From assembly GCA_018699075.1 (NCBI GenBank), contig JABIPV010000267.1, positions 1 through 12,537 on the forward strand: a DNA stretch of 12,537 nt, read 5' to 3'. Shown here piece by piece: positions 1 through 6,853 of this stretch (the first letter of the stretch is position 1; every line of letters begins with the position of its first letter). The notes beneath the pieces are model-generated. The model saw nothing but the letters and a program-made list of their open reading frames with translations. It did not search any database and was not told where the DNA came from. Made by a program: the position numbers and the translations under genes. The DNA comes from Kordiimonadaceae bacterium (lineage in GTDB: Bacteria > Pseudomonadota > Alphaproteobacteria > Sphingomonadales > Emcibacteraceae).

Positions 1-621
1 AAGGCCAGCCCAAGCAAAGGCCTGATACGTGAAGATTTTAATCCTCCCTTGCTTGCCAAAGCATATGAAGATGGTGGTTCAAGTTGTCTTAGTGTTCTAA
101 CCGATGTGCCCTATTTTATGGGGACCGATGAATTTTTAATTGAAGCGCGCGGCGCAACATCACTTCCGGCACTGCGTAAAGATTTCATGGTTGACCCTTA
201 TCAAATCGTTGAAGCACGCGCACTTGGTGCCGATTGCATTTTAATCATTATGGCAATGATTGATGATGGTTTAGCCGCCGAATTAGAGCAAGTGGCTTTG
301 GAGTATAAACTTGATGTATTAGTTGAAGTTCATGATGCTAATGAATTGGAACGAGCACATAAACTTCAATCATCACTTTTAGGAATTAACAACAGAAATC
401 TTAAAACATTCGATGTCACACTGGACACTACGATTGAGCTGTCTAAACTCGCAGAGCCTAATAGAATGGTCGTTAGTGAAAGTGGTTTATTCACCCATGA
501 CGATCTTAAAATGTTAAATGAAACATGCGGAATTAATAGTTTTCTTATTGGCGAAAGTTTAATGCGTCAAGGCGATGTTACAAAAGCAACTCGAAAACTG
601 CTAAATAATGACTTTACATGA
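1..621 (+). CDS. trpC: Indole-3-glycerol phosphate synthase (5' end outside window)
   Basis: This enzyme closes the indole ring: it converts carboxyphenylaminodeoxyribulose phosphate to indole-3-glycerol phosphate in cytosolic tryptophan synthesis. The frame is open from base 1, and 206 residues are visible; the family is about 260, so roughly 55-60 N-terminal residues lie upstream. The visible part begins inside the conserved KASPSKG motif (active-site Lys and phosphate loop). It then shows LRKDF (Lys at visible residue 60, the catalytic acid), LVEVHD (Glu 109), GINNRNL (128-134), VVSESGL (Glu 160) and the phosphate-binding GESLMR near the end. This is the standard TIM-barrel motif order. 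A TTG at base 49 lies in frame but is internal and not the start. The gene precedes moaC by 53 nt, an order common in alphaproteobacteria. Identification is secure; nothing appears broken. Confidence 0.96.
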   Translation, partial: KASPSKGLIREDFNPPLLAKAYEDGGSSCLSVLTDVPYFMGTDEFLIEARGATSLPALRKDFMVDPYQIVEARALGADCILIIMAMIDDGLAAELEQVALEYKLDVLVEVHDANELERAHKLQSSLLGINNRNLKTFDVTLDTTIELSKLAEPNRMVVSESGLFTHDDLKMLNETCGINSFLIGESLMRQGDVTKATRKLLNNDFT

Positions 622-623
622 CT

Positions 624-629
624 TATAAT
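624..629 (+). promoter_or_regulatory. Possible -10 box ahead of moaC
   Basis: A perfect TATAAT lies in the 53-nt gap between trpC and moaC. Initiation about 7 nt downstream would leave a leader of roughly 40 nt. No good -35 hexamer sits 16-18 bp upstream, where the sequence is within the AT-rich end of trpC, and there is no TGn extension. It may be a weak internal promoter for moaC-moeA or chance in AT-rich DNA. Confidence 0.25.
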
Positions 630-674
630 GACCGAGATCAATTTTTTATGTGCTTAAAAGCTTAGGAATAAATT

Positions 675-1151
675 ATGTCAGAATTAACCCATTTAGATGC
701 GCAAGGCCGTGCCAGCATGGTTGATGTATCAGAAAAAGCAGAAACCAAACGCATTGCCGTTGCGAAAGGCCGCATTTATATGCAGCCGGAAACTCTTGCA
801 CTGATTGATGCGGGCGGCGTTAAAAAAGGTGACGTTTATACCGTCGCTAGGCTCGCGGGTATTATGGCGGCAAAAAAAACCGCTGACCTTATTCCGTTAT
901 GCCATCCTCTGCCCATTCAAAATGTACAGGTTGATTTAACAAGCAATACTGCAGAATCTTGTGTAGATATTGAAGCCACAGCAAGCCTTTATGGTCGCAC
1001 GGGTATCGAAATGGAAGCCCTCGCCGCCGTATCGGTTGCGGGACTTGCTATTTATGACATGTGTAAAGCCGTTGATAAAGCCATGAGGATCACGGATGTG
1101 CGCCTCACACATAAATCGGGCGGTAAATCTGGAACTTATGAAGCGGAATAA
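675..1151 (+). CDS. moaC: Cyclic pyranopterin monophosphate synthase MoaC
   Basis: MoaC acts after the radical-SAM enzyme MoaA. It converts 3',8-cyclo-7,8-dihydro-GTP to cyclic pyranopterin monophosphate, an early step of molybdenum cofactor synthesis in the cytosol. At 158 residues it is full length for the family. It carries the family signatures LIPLCHPL (72-79), RTGIEMEAL (108-116) and [11 protein letters not shown] (127-137). The residues corresponding to the catalytic set of the E. coli enzyme fall at the same numbers: Lys51, His77, Arg108, Glu112, Glu114, Asp128 and Lys131. The ATG is preceded by an AGGA Shine-Dalgarno core at 664-667, 7 nt away. The next gene, moeA, follows after 6 nt, so the two are probably co-transcribed and translationally coupled. 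moaA, moaD, moaE and mog are not in the window. Confidence 0.97.
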   Translation: MSELTHLDAQGRASMVDVSEKAETKRIAVAKGRIYMQPETLALIDAGGVKKGDVYTVARLAGIMAAKKTADLIPLCHPLPIQNVQVDLTSNTAESCVDIEATASLYGRTGIEMEALAAVSVAGLAIYDMCKAVDKAMRITDVRLTHKSGGKSGTYEAE

Positions 1152-1157
1152 TTATAA

Positions 1158-2354
1158 ATGGCCCTCCTCCCCGTAAATGATGCACTTGTACGTATATTAA
1201 ACTCAGTTGATGAACTGGGTATTGAGACCATAAATATTCACCAATCTTTAGGTCGCATTGCCGCGGAAAATATCACCTCTAACCTAACCCAGCCGCCTTT
1301 TGATGCCTCTGCTATGGATGGTTATGCGGTTAATTATGCGGATATATCATCGCCACTAACGGTTATTGGCGAATCTCAAGCAGGACAATCATTTGAAGGC
1401 ACAATGAAAATCGGTCAAGCCGTGCGTATATTCACTGGTGCACCAATGGTCAGTAGCGCAGATACCGTGGTCATACAGGAAAATGTCACCCGTAACGGTG
1501 ACCAGCTGATCATTAACGACTGTAAAGCCAAAGGCAGTAACATTCGTGATGCAGGCGGTGATTTTAATATCGGTGATACATTGGTTGAAAAAAGAACTAA
1601 ACTAGACGCAAGGCATATCGCCCTGCTGGCCGCAGGAAATGTCGCAGAATTTAACGTTTATAAGCAGCCAAAGGTGGCGATCCTTTCCACAGGCGATGAA
1701 CTCTTGGAGGTTGGTTCAGAAATTGGACCTGATAAAATCGTCAACTCTAACGTACCGCTATTTATGGCTTTGGTCACGGAACATGGCGGAATTCCGATTA
1801 ATCTTGGCACCGCAAAAGATACCGCTTTAGACGTAAAAGCGAAAATCGCGCTTGTAAAAGATGTTGATATGTTCGTTAGCATCGGTGGTGTATCGGTTGG
1901 GGATTACGATATTATTCAGGACGTGCTTAAAGAAGCCGGCCTTAAAGTGGATTTTTGGAAAGTGGCCATGCAGCCGGGCAAACCTATTGTTTATGGTGAT
2001 TTTAATGGCATTCCTTATTTCGGCATGCCTGGAAATCCATCAAGTGCTTACGTTTGTTTTACCAACTTTATGCTGCCCGCCATGTATCAAATGCTGGGAC
2101 GTAACATTCAAGGTTTAGAGCAAAGCTTTGCAATTTTAGAACATGATATTAAAGCCGGAAGCGCGCGAATTAATTATATGCGCGGTCATTATTACGAAGA
2201 TGATAAAGGGCAAAAATTCGTTAGTTCGACCTTAAGTCAAAGCAGCTCGATGCTTAAAACACTGGCAGATTCCAATTGTTTGTTAGTCCGTGATATGGAT
2301 GCTCCCACTGCAAATAAAGGCGATTTAACTAAAATAATCCTCATAATCCCTTAA
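1158..2354 (+). CDS. moeA: Molybdopterin molybdenumtransferase MoeA
   Basis: MoeA inserts molybdate into adenylylated molybdopterin, giving the active molybdenum cofactor. At 398 residues it is typical in length. Visible landmarks in order are PPFDASAMDGYAV (46-58, with the conserved Asp54), IFTGAPM (91-97), the MoCF/MogA-like nucleotide and pterin fold from about 170 with STGDEL (177-182) and GGVSVGDYD (243-251), AMQPGKP (270-276) and GMPGNPSSA (289-297). A C-terminal beta-barrel domain follows. The N-terminus MALLPVNDAL matches alphaproteobacterial homologues, which supports the ATG six bases after the moaC stop. No strong Shine-Dalgarno is present, so translation probably depends on ribosomes arriving from moaC. 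The active-site residues appear intact. Confidence 0.96.
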   Translation: MALLPVNDALVRILNSVDELGIETINIHQSLGRIAAENITSNLTQPPFDASAMDGYAVNYADISSPLTVIGESQAGQSFEGTMKIGQAVRIFTGAPMVSSADTVVIQENVTRNGDQLIINDCKAKGSNIRDAGGDFNIGDTLVEKRTKLDARHIALLAAGNVAEFNVYKQPKVAILSTGDELLEVGSEIGPDKIVNSNVPLFMALVTEHGGIPINLGTAKDTALDVKAKIALVKDVDMFVSIGGVSVGDYDIIQDVLKEAGLKVDFWKVAMQPGKPIVYGDFNGIPYFGMPGNPSSAYVCFTNFMLPAMYQMLGRNIQGLEQSFAILEHDIKAGSARINYMRGHYYEDDKGQKFVSSTLSQSSSMLKTLADSNCLLVRDMDAPTANKGDLTKIILIIP

Positions 2355-2367
2355 ATAAATTCTGTTC

Positions 2368-2396
2368 TTGACAGAAGAATAAAAATAGAACATAAA
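2368..2396 (+). promoter_or_regulatory. Sigma70-type promoter of lexA
   Basis: A perfect -35 hexamer TTGACA (2368-2373) is followed, after exactly 17 bp, by CATAAA (2391-2396), a 4/6 match to the -10 consensus. The start site would be near 2403, leaving a leader of about 50 nt with a good ribosome binding site (GGGAGAG) just before the lexA ATG. A small inverted repeat, TTCTGT-5 nt-ACAGAA (2360-2376), overlaps the -35 box. The promoter starts 13 bases after moeA ends, so lexA probably has its own transcription unit. Confidence 0.55.
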
Positions 2397-2404
2397 AGAA
2401 CATA
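2387..2404 (+). promoter_or_regulatory. Probable LexA self-operator (direct repeat AGAACATA)
   Basis: Two copies of AGAACATA (2387-2394 and 2397-2404) form a direct repeat with a 10-bp period that covers the -10 box of the lexA promoter. The established alphaproteobacterial SOS box is a direct repeat GAAC-N7-GAAC (equivalently GTTC-N7-GTTC). Here the spacing is N6, one base short. The half-sites and the position over the lexA promoter fit autoregulation; the unusual spacing lowers certainty. Confidence 0.5.
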
Positions 2405-2451
2405 TAAGGTTTAATATGTGAATATTTGCGATATTTTTAGGGAGAGAATTT

Positions 2452-3114
2452 ATGCTAACGAAAAAACAACACACTTTACTCATGCTTATCCATGAACGTC
2501 TACAACAAGACGGTGTTGCCCCCTCTTTCGAAGAAATGAAAGTTGCGTTAGAACTTAAATCAAAATCCGGTATTCACAGACTGATTAATGCACTTGAAGA
2601 ACGCGGTTTTCTTCGCCGCCTTCCCAACCGTGCCCGTGCTCTTGAAATTATCCGCCTTCCGGAAGATGAAGATACTTCCCCGGCACCAAACAACCTGTTT
2701 AAACCTGACTTTGGCGCTGCTGCAGTTGATCCCAATACCATTGAAATCCCTCTTCACGGTAAAATCGCGGCGGGTACACCGATTGAAGCACTTGAATCTT
2801 ATGAAAATATTGGCGTTCCTGCGGGCATGCTTGGCACTGGCAGTTATTACGCCCTCGACGTGGATGGTGACAGTATGATGGAAGCTGGTATTCTTGACGG
2901 TGACCGTGTAGTAATAGAACGCTGCGAAAATGCAAATAATGGCTCGATCGTTGTTGCTCTGGTCAACGAAGAAGAAGCCACCCTCAAAACTCTACAAAAA
3001 CGTGGCCCTGATATCGCGCTTGAACCTTCAAATAGTGATTTTGAAACACAAGTCTACCCCGCAAACCGCGTGCGCATCCAAGGCCGCCTTGTGGGACTCC
3101 TTAGGCAATATTAA
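2452..3114 (+). CDS. lexA: LexA repressor (SOS response)
   Basis: LexA represses DNA-damage genes until RecA filaments trigger its self-cleavage. The 220-residue protein has an N-terminal winged helix (about 1-66; [20 protein letters not shown] is the helix-turn-helix region) and a C-terminal S24 peptidase-like domain. The scissile bond is Ala107-Gly108 in GKIAAGTPI, the nucleophile is Ser141 in GDSMMEAG, and the general base is Lys179 in EATLKTL. All three are present, so it should be cleavable. The insert between the domains and the overall length of about 220 match alphaproteobacterial LexA rather than the 202-residue E. coli form. The ATG follows a strong GGGAGAG ribosome binding site. 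It lies downstream of moeA but has its own promoter and a likely self-operator. Confidence 0.97.
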   Translation: MLTKKQHTLLMLIHERLQQDGVAPSFEEMKVALELKSKSGIHRLINALEERGFLRRLPNRARALEIIRLPEDEDTSPAPNNLFKPDFGAAAVDPNTIEIPLHGKIAAGTPIEALESYENIGVPAGMLGTGSYYALDVDGDSMMEAGILDGDRVVIERCENANNGSIVVALVNEEEATLKTLQKRGPDIALEPSNSDFETQVYPANRVRIQGRLVGLLRQY

Positions 3115-3173
3115 TGCCGTAACTTACGTTTCGTAGACACTCCCCTATTTTTACGATAATATGCACTGCATAA

Positions 3174-3189
3174 GGGCATTTTAGTGCCC
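3174..3189 (+). terminator. Weak hairpin after lexA
   Basis: GGGCA (3174-3178) and TGCCC (3185-3189) form a 5-bp GC-rich stem with a TTTTAG loop, 60 bases beyond the lexA stop. Only a short ATTT follows, not a clear T-tract. It could be a weak terminator of lexA or a leader hairpin of the esterase transcript. A poor promoter candidate lies just upstream (TAGACA at 3134-3139, 15 bp, GATAAT at 3155-3160). Confidence 0.25.
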
Positions 3190-3241
3190 ATTTCAGGTAA
3201 GTTCATACATAGTATCGAGTTCATAACAACAGGGAAATACT

Positions 3242-4752
3242 ATGAAACTTACGATATTTTCATTTATTAATATTTTAATTCTAACAATAAGCACATCATT
3301 CGCGCAGATCGTCGAAACAGCCGAAGGTAAAATTGAAGGCTACGTCGAAAACGGTATCTATACCTTTAAAGGCATCCCCTACGCGGCACCGCCAGTTGGT
3401 GATCTCCGTTGGCAGGTGCCGCAACCAGTGGGGAAAAGCAGCACAAATATTATTGCCCTGACTTTGGCAAAAATTGTTTACAGCCAATTAGATTAAACAA
3501 CAAAATTGAAGATATGAGTGAAGATTGCTTGACTTTGAATGTCTGGACACCAGCCATAGATGATAATAAACGGCCCGTCATGGTATATATTCATGGTGGC
3601 GGCTTTCGTACAGGAAGCGGTAATATCCCAGGTGAAGTGTTGGCGGAAATGGGCGCCGTCTTCGTATCAATGAATTACCGCCTTGGCGCGCTTGGTTTCT
3701 TTGCTCATGAAGCCTTACCGGGGATGGAGGCTAATCCGGGACTGCTTGATGTTATTATGTCTCTGGAGTGGATAAATTCTAATATTGAACAATTTGGTGG
3801 GGACCCAGAAAATGTAACTATTTTTGGTATATCTGCTGGTGGTGCGATTGTAAACTTACTCGCCACCAATGACAAAGCTACGGGGTTATTTCAACACGCA
3901 ATCGCACAAAGCGGATACGCCGCATGGCCGCTCCACAGAAGTAATACGGCACCAAGTGCCGCCCCGATGAACACAAACAAGGATAAAGCCATTGATGCAG
4001 AGCAGCATGCCAATAAATTAATAGCAAAAATTACCGATGCCCCACAAACAAAGGAACTTCTGTATGGGCTTGATGGTCATGAGATCGTTAGTACGGTTAC
4101 CACATTTCATGTACCAATTGTTGATGGAAGCTCAATTGAAGAAGAGCCCGCTATTCGAGCTATCCGCGGTCAACAGCTCGATATTTCTTATATGAGCGGC
4201 GGCAATAGCTTCGACGGATCTTCTATGGCCGGTGGCGGCATCACAATCCCCGACTTTATGCAAGAAATAGGCAGTGATGCTGATGAGGCACGCGCGCTTT
4301 ATAGTGATGATGGTGATGACCTGTGGCTTACACGCATGTGGGGGGATAATAGGTACGTATTGTCCGCCAGAATACTTGCAGAAAGTATGAAACATAAATC
4401 CTCAGATGCTTGGCTAATTTATACGGATTTCGTCGAAGAAAAGGATAAGCAGACCTCACTTGGAACATATCATGGAATGGACGGTTATTATCTATTAGGT
4501 AGATATACAGAGGAAAACAGTGTTGCTTTACGCGCTTTATCAAGCGACTTTAAGCAATATTGGTTCAATTTTGCCAGCACTGGAAATCCAAATGGTGAAG
4601 GATTACCCGAATGGCCAACCTATGATCGTCAGTCAGATAACTGGATGGTGTTTTCTGATGTTCGAGAAGCTAAATCCGGAGTACTTACAAAAAAACTGGA
4701 TTTTTCTGAAAGCAGGTATTTGCAAAGAATTGCACCCGCGCTGGCAAGATAA
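3242..4752 (+). pseudogene. Secreted type-B carboxylesterase with a one-base frameshift
   Basis: This is an alpha/beta-hydrolase of the carboxylesterase/cholinesterase family, which hydrolyses carboxylic esters; its substrate cannot be told. The first frame (3242-3496) encodes a signal peptide (MKLTIFSF to STSFA, probable cleavage before QIV) and the family motif FKGIPYAAPPVGDLRW. The rest, starting near CPDFGKNC and SEDCLTLNVW, is in another frame that runs to 4752. One extra base near the GGGGAAAA run (about 3430-3437) would join them and give the usual 16-residue spacing between PQPV and FGKNC. Downstream are the oxyanion loop HGGGF, the nucleophile Ser in GISAG (codon 3832-3834), NSFDG (Asp codon 4213-4215, where the family usually has Glu) and the catalytic His in YHGMDG (4471-4473). 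An AGGGA ribosome site lies 6 nt before the ATG. Either a recent mutation or a sequencing error is possible, since the rest is intact. Confidence 0.85.
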
Positions 4753-4753
4753 A

Positions 4754-5836
4754 CTATTCGATAGTTCGTTCTGGCGGAAAGTGAATTGTGACTTTTGTTC
4801 CTTCACCTAATGCGCTTTTAATTTCGAGCTGGGCTTGGAATAGTTTCACGAATGCATCGACAAGTGGTAAACCGAGGCCAGTTCCCGTTTCATCGCATTC
4901 TCTTACCTGCGATGTGCGTCTAAAAGGTATCATGGCAACGGTCAGGTCTTCTTCGGACATTCCCATACCCTCATCTTCAACTATAACATTAATTCCACGG
5001 CTATTTCTAATCACTACGCTTATTTTCACTTGTGAATCATTTCCAGAATATTTAATCGAATTGGACACCAAATTTAATAATATCTGGCGGAATATTCTCT
5101 CATCCCCTTTAAGGGTAATTTCTTCTTCTGGATTTTCTTCAATAACCGTAATGTTTTTAGCAGCGATCATTGTGCCCAATGTTTGAATACAGGATTGAAT
5201 TTCATATGTTATATCAATTTCATCTTCATCAAATTCTTGTTGACCGGCTTCTATTTTTGACAGATCAAGCAGATCATTAATAATTGCAAGCAAATGGACC
5301 CCACTAGAATTAATTAAACTTGCATATTCTTGGAAATTTTCATTTAACTCATCAGTTTTAATTCCACTTTCGCCAGAAATGATGCTTGAAAAGCCGATAA
5401 TAGCATTCAGGGGTGTGCGAAGTTCATGGCTCATATTTTGTAAAAATATACTTTTATGTTCGTTGGCATCTTCTGCCTTCTTACGTTCTTCTTGAAGCTT
5501 TTGTTGCGCAATTTTTAATTCTGAAATATCCGTAGATATTCCCACCATAAACCTTTCACCACTATCTTCATCTTCCATCATAAACTTATTACTATGGAAA
5601 TAAAGTTCATCAGTGACCATTTCTTCGCCGATAAAATCAATACCTTCGATAACTTTTCTATCAAGTTCCATTACTTTATCAGCTAGTTCTTTTGGAAACA
5701 CATCCTTGTCCGTTTTTCCAATGAAGTCACTTACCGTTTTACCAACAGAGTTCGCACCATTTTCATCTTTGATATAAATTGCGTTTGGCGTGGCTTCTAA
5801 AATTGCCGATAGAAATTTTTTATTAATTAGTAACAA
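4754..5836 (-). CDS. Soluble PAS-domain sensor histidine kinase
   Basis: A two-component sensor that would autophosphorylate a histidine and pass the phosphate to an unidentified response regulator. In the 360 residues: a PAS-like domain (about 6-105, ending GISTDISELK), a short coiled linker (106-127), and a HisKA dimerisation domain with the H-box FLQNMSHELRTPLNAI (phospho-acceptor His137). A HATPase_c domain follows, with N-box NLVSNSIKYS (255-264), G1 DEGMGM (288-293), F-box IPF (303-305) and G2 GTGLGL (318-323). No membrane segment or receiver domain is visible, so it is cytosolic. The PAS domain seems to lack about 9-10 residues after KDENG. The only usable in-frame start after the upstream stop is TTG, with GGA 9 nt before it. 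The gene converges on the esterase with a 1-bp gap, and no response regulator is adjacent. Confidence 0.88.
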   Translation of the reverse strand: MLLINKKFLSAILEATPNAIYIKDENGANSVGKTVSDFIGKTDKDVFPKELADKVMELDRKVIEGIDFIGEEMVTDELYFHSNKFMMEDEDSGERFMVGISTDISELKIAQQKLQEERKKAEDANEHKSIFLQNMSHELRTPLNAIIGFSSIISGESGIKTDELNENFQEYASLINSSGVHLLAIINDLLDLSKIEAGQQEFDEDEIDITYEIQSCIQTLGTMIAAKNITVIEENPEEEITLKGDERIFRQILLNLVSNSIKYSGNDSQVKISVVIRNSRGINVIVEDEGMGMSEEDLTVAMIPFRRTSQVRECDETGTGLGLPLVDAFVKLFQAQLEIKSALGEGTKVTIHFPPERTIE

Positions 5837-5974
5837 TATGTAACATCCAAATAAATTCTCTCAGTGTTTAATACCACTTAAGTCTTAAAATACTGATAAC
5901 GTTATATAGATAAACTAGTATTCTTAATCAGAGTGTAATATATTAACACATATCAATTTTATTAAGGTTAAAAT
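5837..5974. promoter_or_regulatory. Divergent intergenic region between the histidine kinase and recO
   Basis: This 138-bp AT-rich gap must hold the start signals of both divergent genes. It contains several short palindromes: ACTTAAGT (5876-5883), ATAACGTTAT (5896-5905) and GTGT-AATATATTA-ACAC (5933-5949). I cannot assign a convincing -35/-10 pair to either gene. The ribosome site of recO is AAGG (5964-5967), 7 nt before its ATG. Confidence 0.3.
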
Positions 5975-6703
5975 ATGGAATGGCACGACGAAGGGGTGAT
6001 TTTATCCCTACGTAAACATGGCGAATTTGATGCTATACTTGAGGTTTTAACCCGCAATCACGGACGCCATGCCGGAATTGTAAAAGGGGGCTTAGGTCGA
6101 CGTCAAAGAGGCAACATCCAGCCGGGAAACGAAGTCAATGTCAAATGGCGTGGACGGCTTGAAACCCATTTAGGTACTTATTCAGTAGAACTTATAAAAG
6201 CCCGTGCTGTTGCATTTTTATATTATCCGTCAAAATTGGCAGCTTTAAATAGTTGCTGTAGCCTTCTATGTATCGCCCTAGCAGAAAATGAGGCCCATGA
6301 TGTCTTATTAGATGGCCTACTTGCTCTACTTGATACTCTTGAAGTTACGGAAGATAATATTCTCAGTTGGGGACCTCTAATGACCCGCTGGGAAATTGGG
6401 TTACTCAGCGAGCTTGGGTTTGGCCTTAATCTGGAAGAATGTGCGGCCACTGGGGTTAAAGAAAACCTTACTTATGTTTCTCCAAAATCTGGACGCTCCG
6501 TTTGTCAAGAAGCAGGTCTAGCTTATCACGATAAAATGTTACCTTTACCAAAATTTTTAGTTGAAACCAATACTGATGTTACCATTGAAGACGTAAAAGA
6601 AGGCCTTGGATTAACGGAATTTTTCATGGAACGCCATATGCTTAGCCCATTTGGGAAAAAAATTCCCCAGGCAAGACGTATGATTTTAGACTATATTTCT
6701 TAG
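5975..6703 (+). CDS. recO: DNA repair protein RecO
   Basis: RecO works with RecR (and RecF) to load RecA onto SSB-coated single-stranded DNA and to anneal strands during gap repair. The 242-residue length is typical. The N-terminal OB-fold (about 1-80) shows the alphaproteobacterial start MEWHDEGVILSLRKHGE, the basic stretch KGGLGRRQRG and the LQPGN-like motif IQPGNEV. A helical C-terminal domain follows, with the conserved YVSPKSGRSV segment and LPLPKFL. The four-cysteine zinc finger known in some RecO proteins (for example Deinococcus) is not formed; only isolated cysteines such as the one in ECAATG are present. The ATG has an AAGG ribosome site 7 nt upstream. parC follows 150 nt downstream in the same direction, an arrangement seen in many alphaproteobacteria, where era usually comes before recO; here era is replaced by the histidine kinase. 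Confidence 0.94.
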   Translation: MEWHDEGVILSLRKHGEFDAILEVLTRNHGRHAGIVKGGLGRRQRGNIQPGNEVNVKWRGRLETHLGTYSVELIKARAVAFLYYPSKLAALNSCCSLLCIALAENEAHDVLLDGLLALLDTLEVTEDNILSWGPLMTRWEIGLLSELGFGLNLEECAATGVKENLTYVSPKSGRSVCQEAGLAYHDKMLPLPKFLVETNTDVTIEDVKEGLGLTEFFMERHMLSPFGKKIPQARRMILDYIS

Positions 6704-6838
6704 AGATTAATAATTACTACTTTATAGAGGCAACAATAAATTCAGACTGTAAAATGAGTGAAGTCAGAGAAGCACTTTCAATATCCGCTTATTTATTTTT
6801 AAATTGCTGTTTTAAACTCTAGCGCCGCTTAAAATTTT

Positions 6839-6847
6839 TGCTATAGT
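6839..6847 (+). promoter_or_regulatory. Extended -10 promoter giving a probably leaderless parC mRNA
   Basis: TGC-TATAGT (6839-6847) matches an extended -10 element (TGn followed by a 5/6 TATAAT). With the last T at -7, the +1 base is 6854, the A of the parC ATG. No Shine-Dalgarno sequence precedes that ATG and no -35 box is evident at 16-18 bp, as expected for an extended -10 promoter. The in-frame stop at 6830-6832 rules out a start further upstream. Confidence 0.5.
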
Positions 6848-6853
6848 GGCTTC

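Noticed and set aside
622..674. Molybdenum-cofactor riboswitch before moaC
   Set aside because: The 53-nt gap is too short for the known Moco motif and shows no matching stems.
3428..3440. Programmed -1 frameshifting in the esterase
   Set aside because: The zero-frame codons GTG-GGG-AAA-AGC do not make an X-XXY-YYZ heptamer that allows both tRNAs to re-pair, and no clear downstream structure was seen.
4752..4766. AACTAT-TCG-ATAGTT perfect inverted repeat at the esterase/kinase convergent junction
   Set aside because: A 6-bp AT-rich stem with no T-tract on either side; could be a weak bidirectional terminator but is not supportable.
6754..6822. 22-codon ORF (MSEVREALS...) between recO and parC
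   Set aside because: It has no ribosome binding site and no recognisable features, and it runs close to the parC promoter; most likely chance.
6810..6839. TTTTAA/TTAAAA inverted repeat followed by five T, a possible recO terminator
   Set aside because: The stem is six A-T pairs with a 13-nt loop, too weak to call, and the T-run is part of the AT-rich parC promoter.
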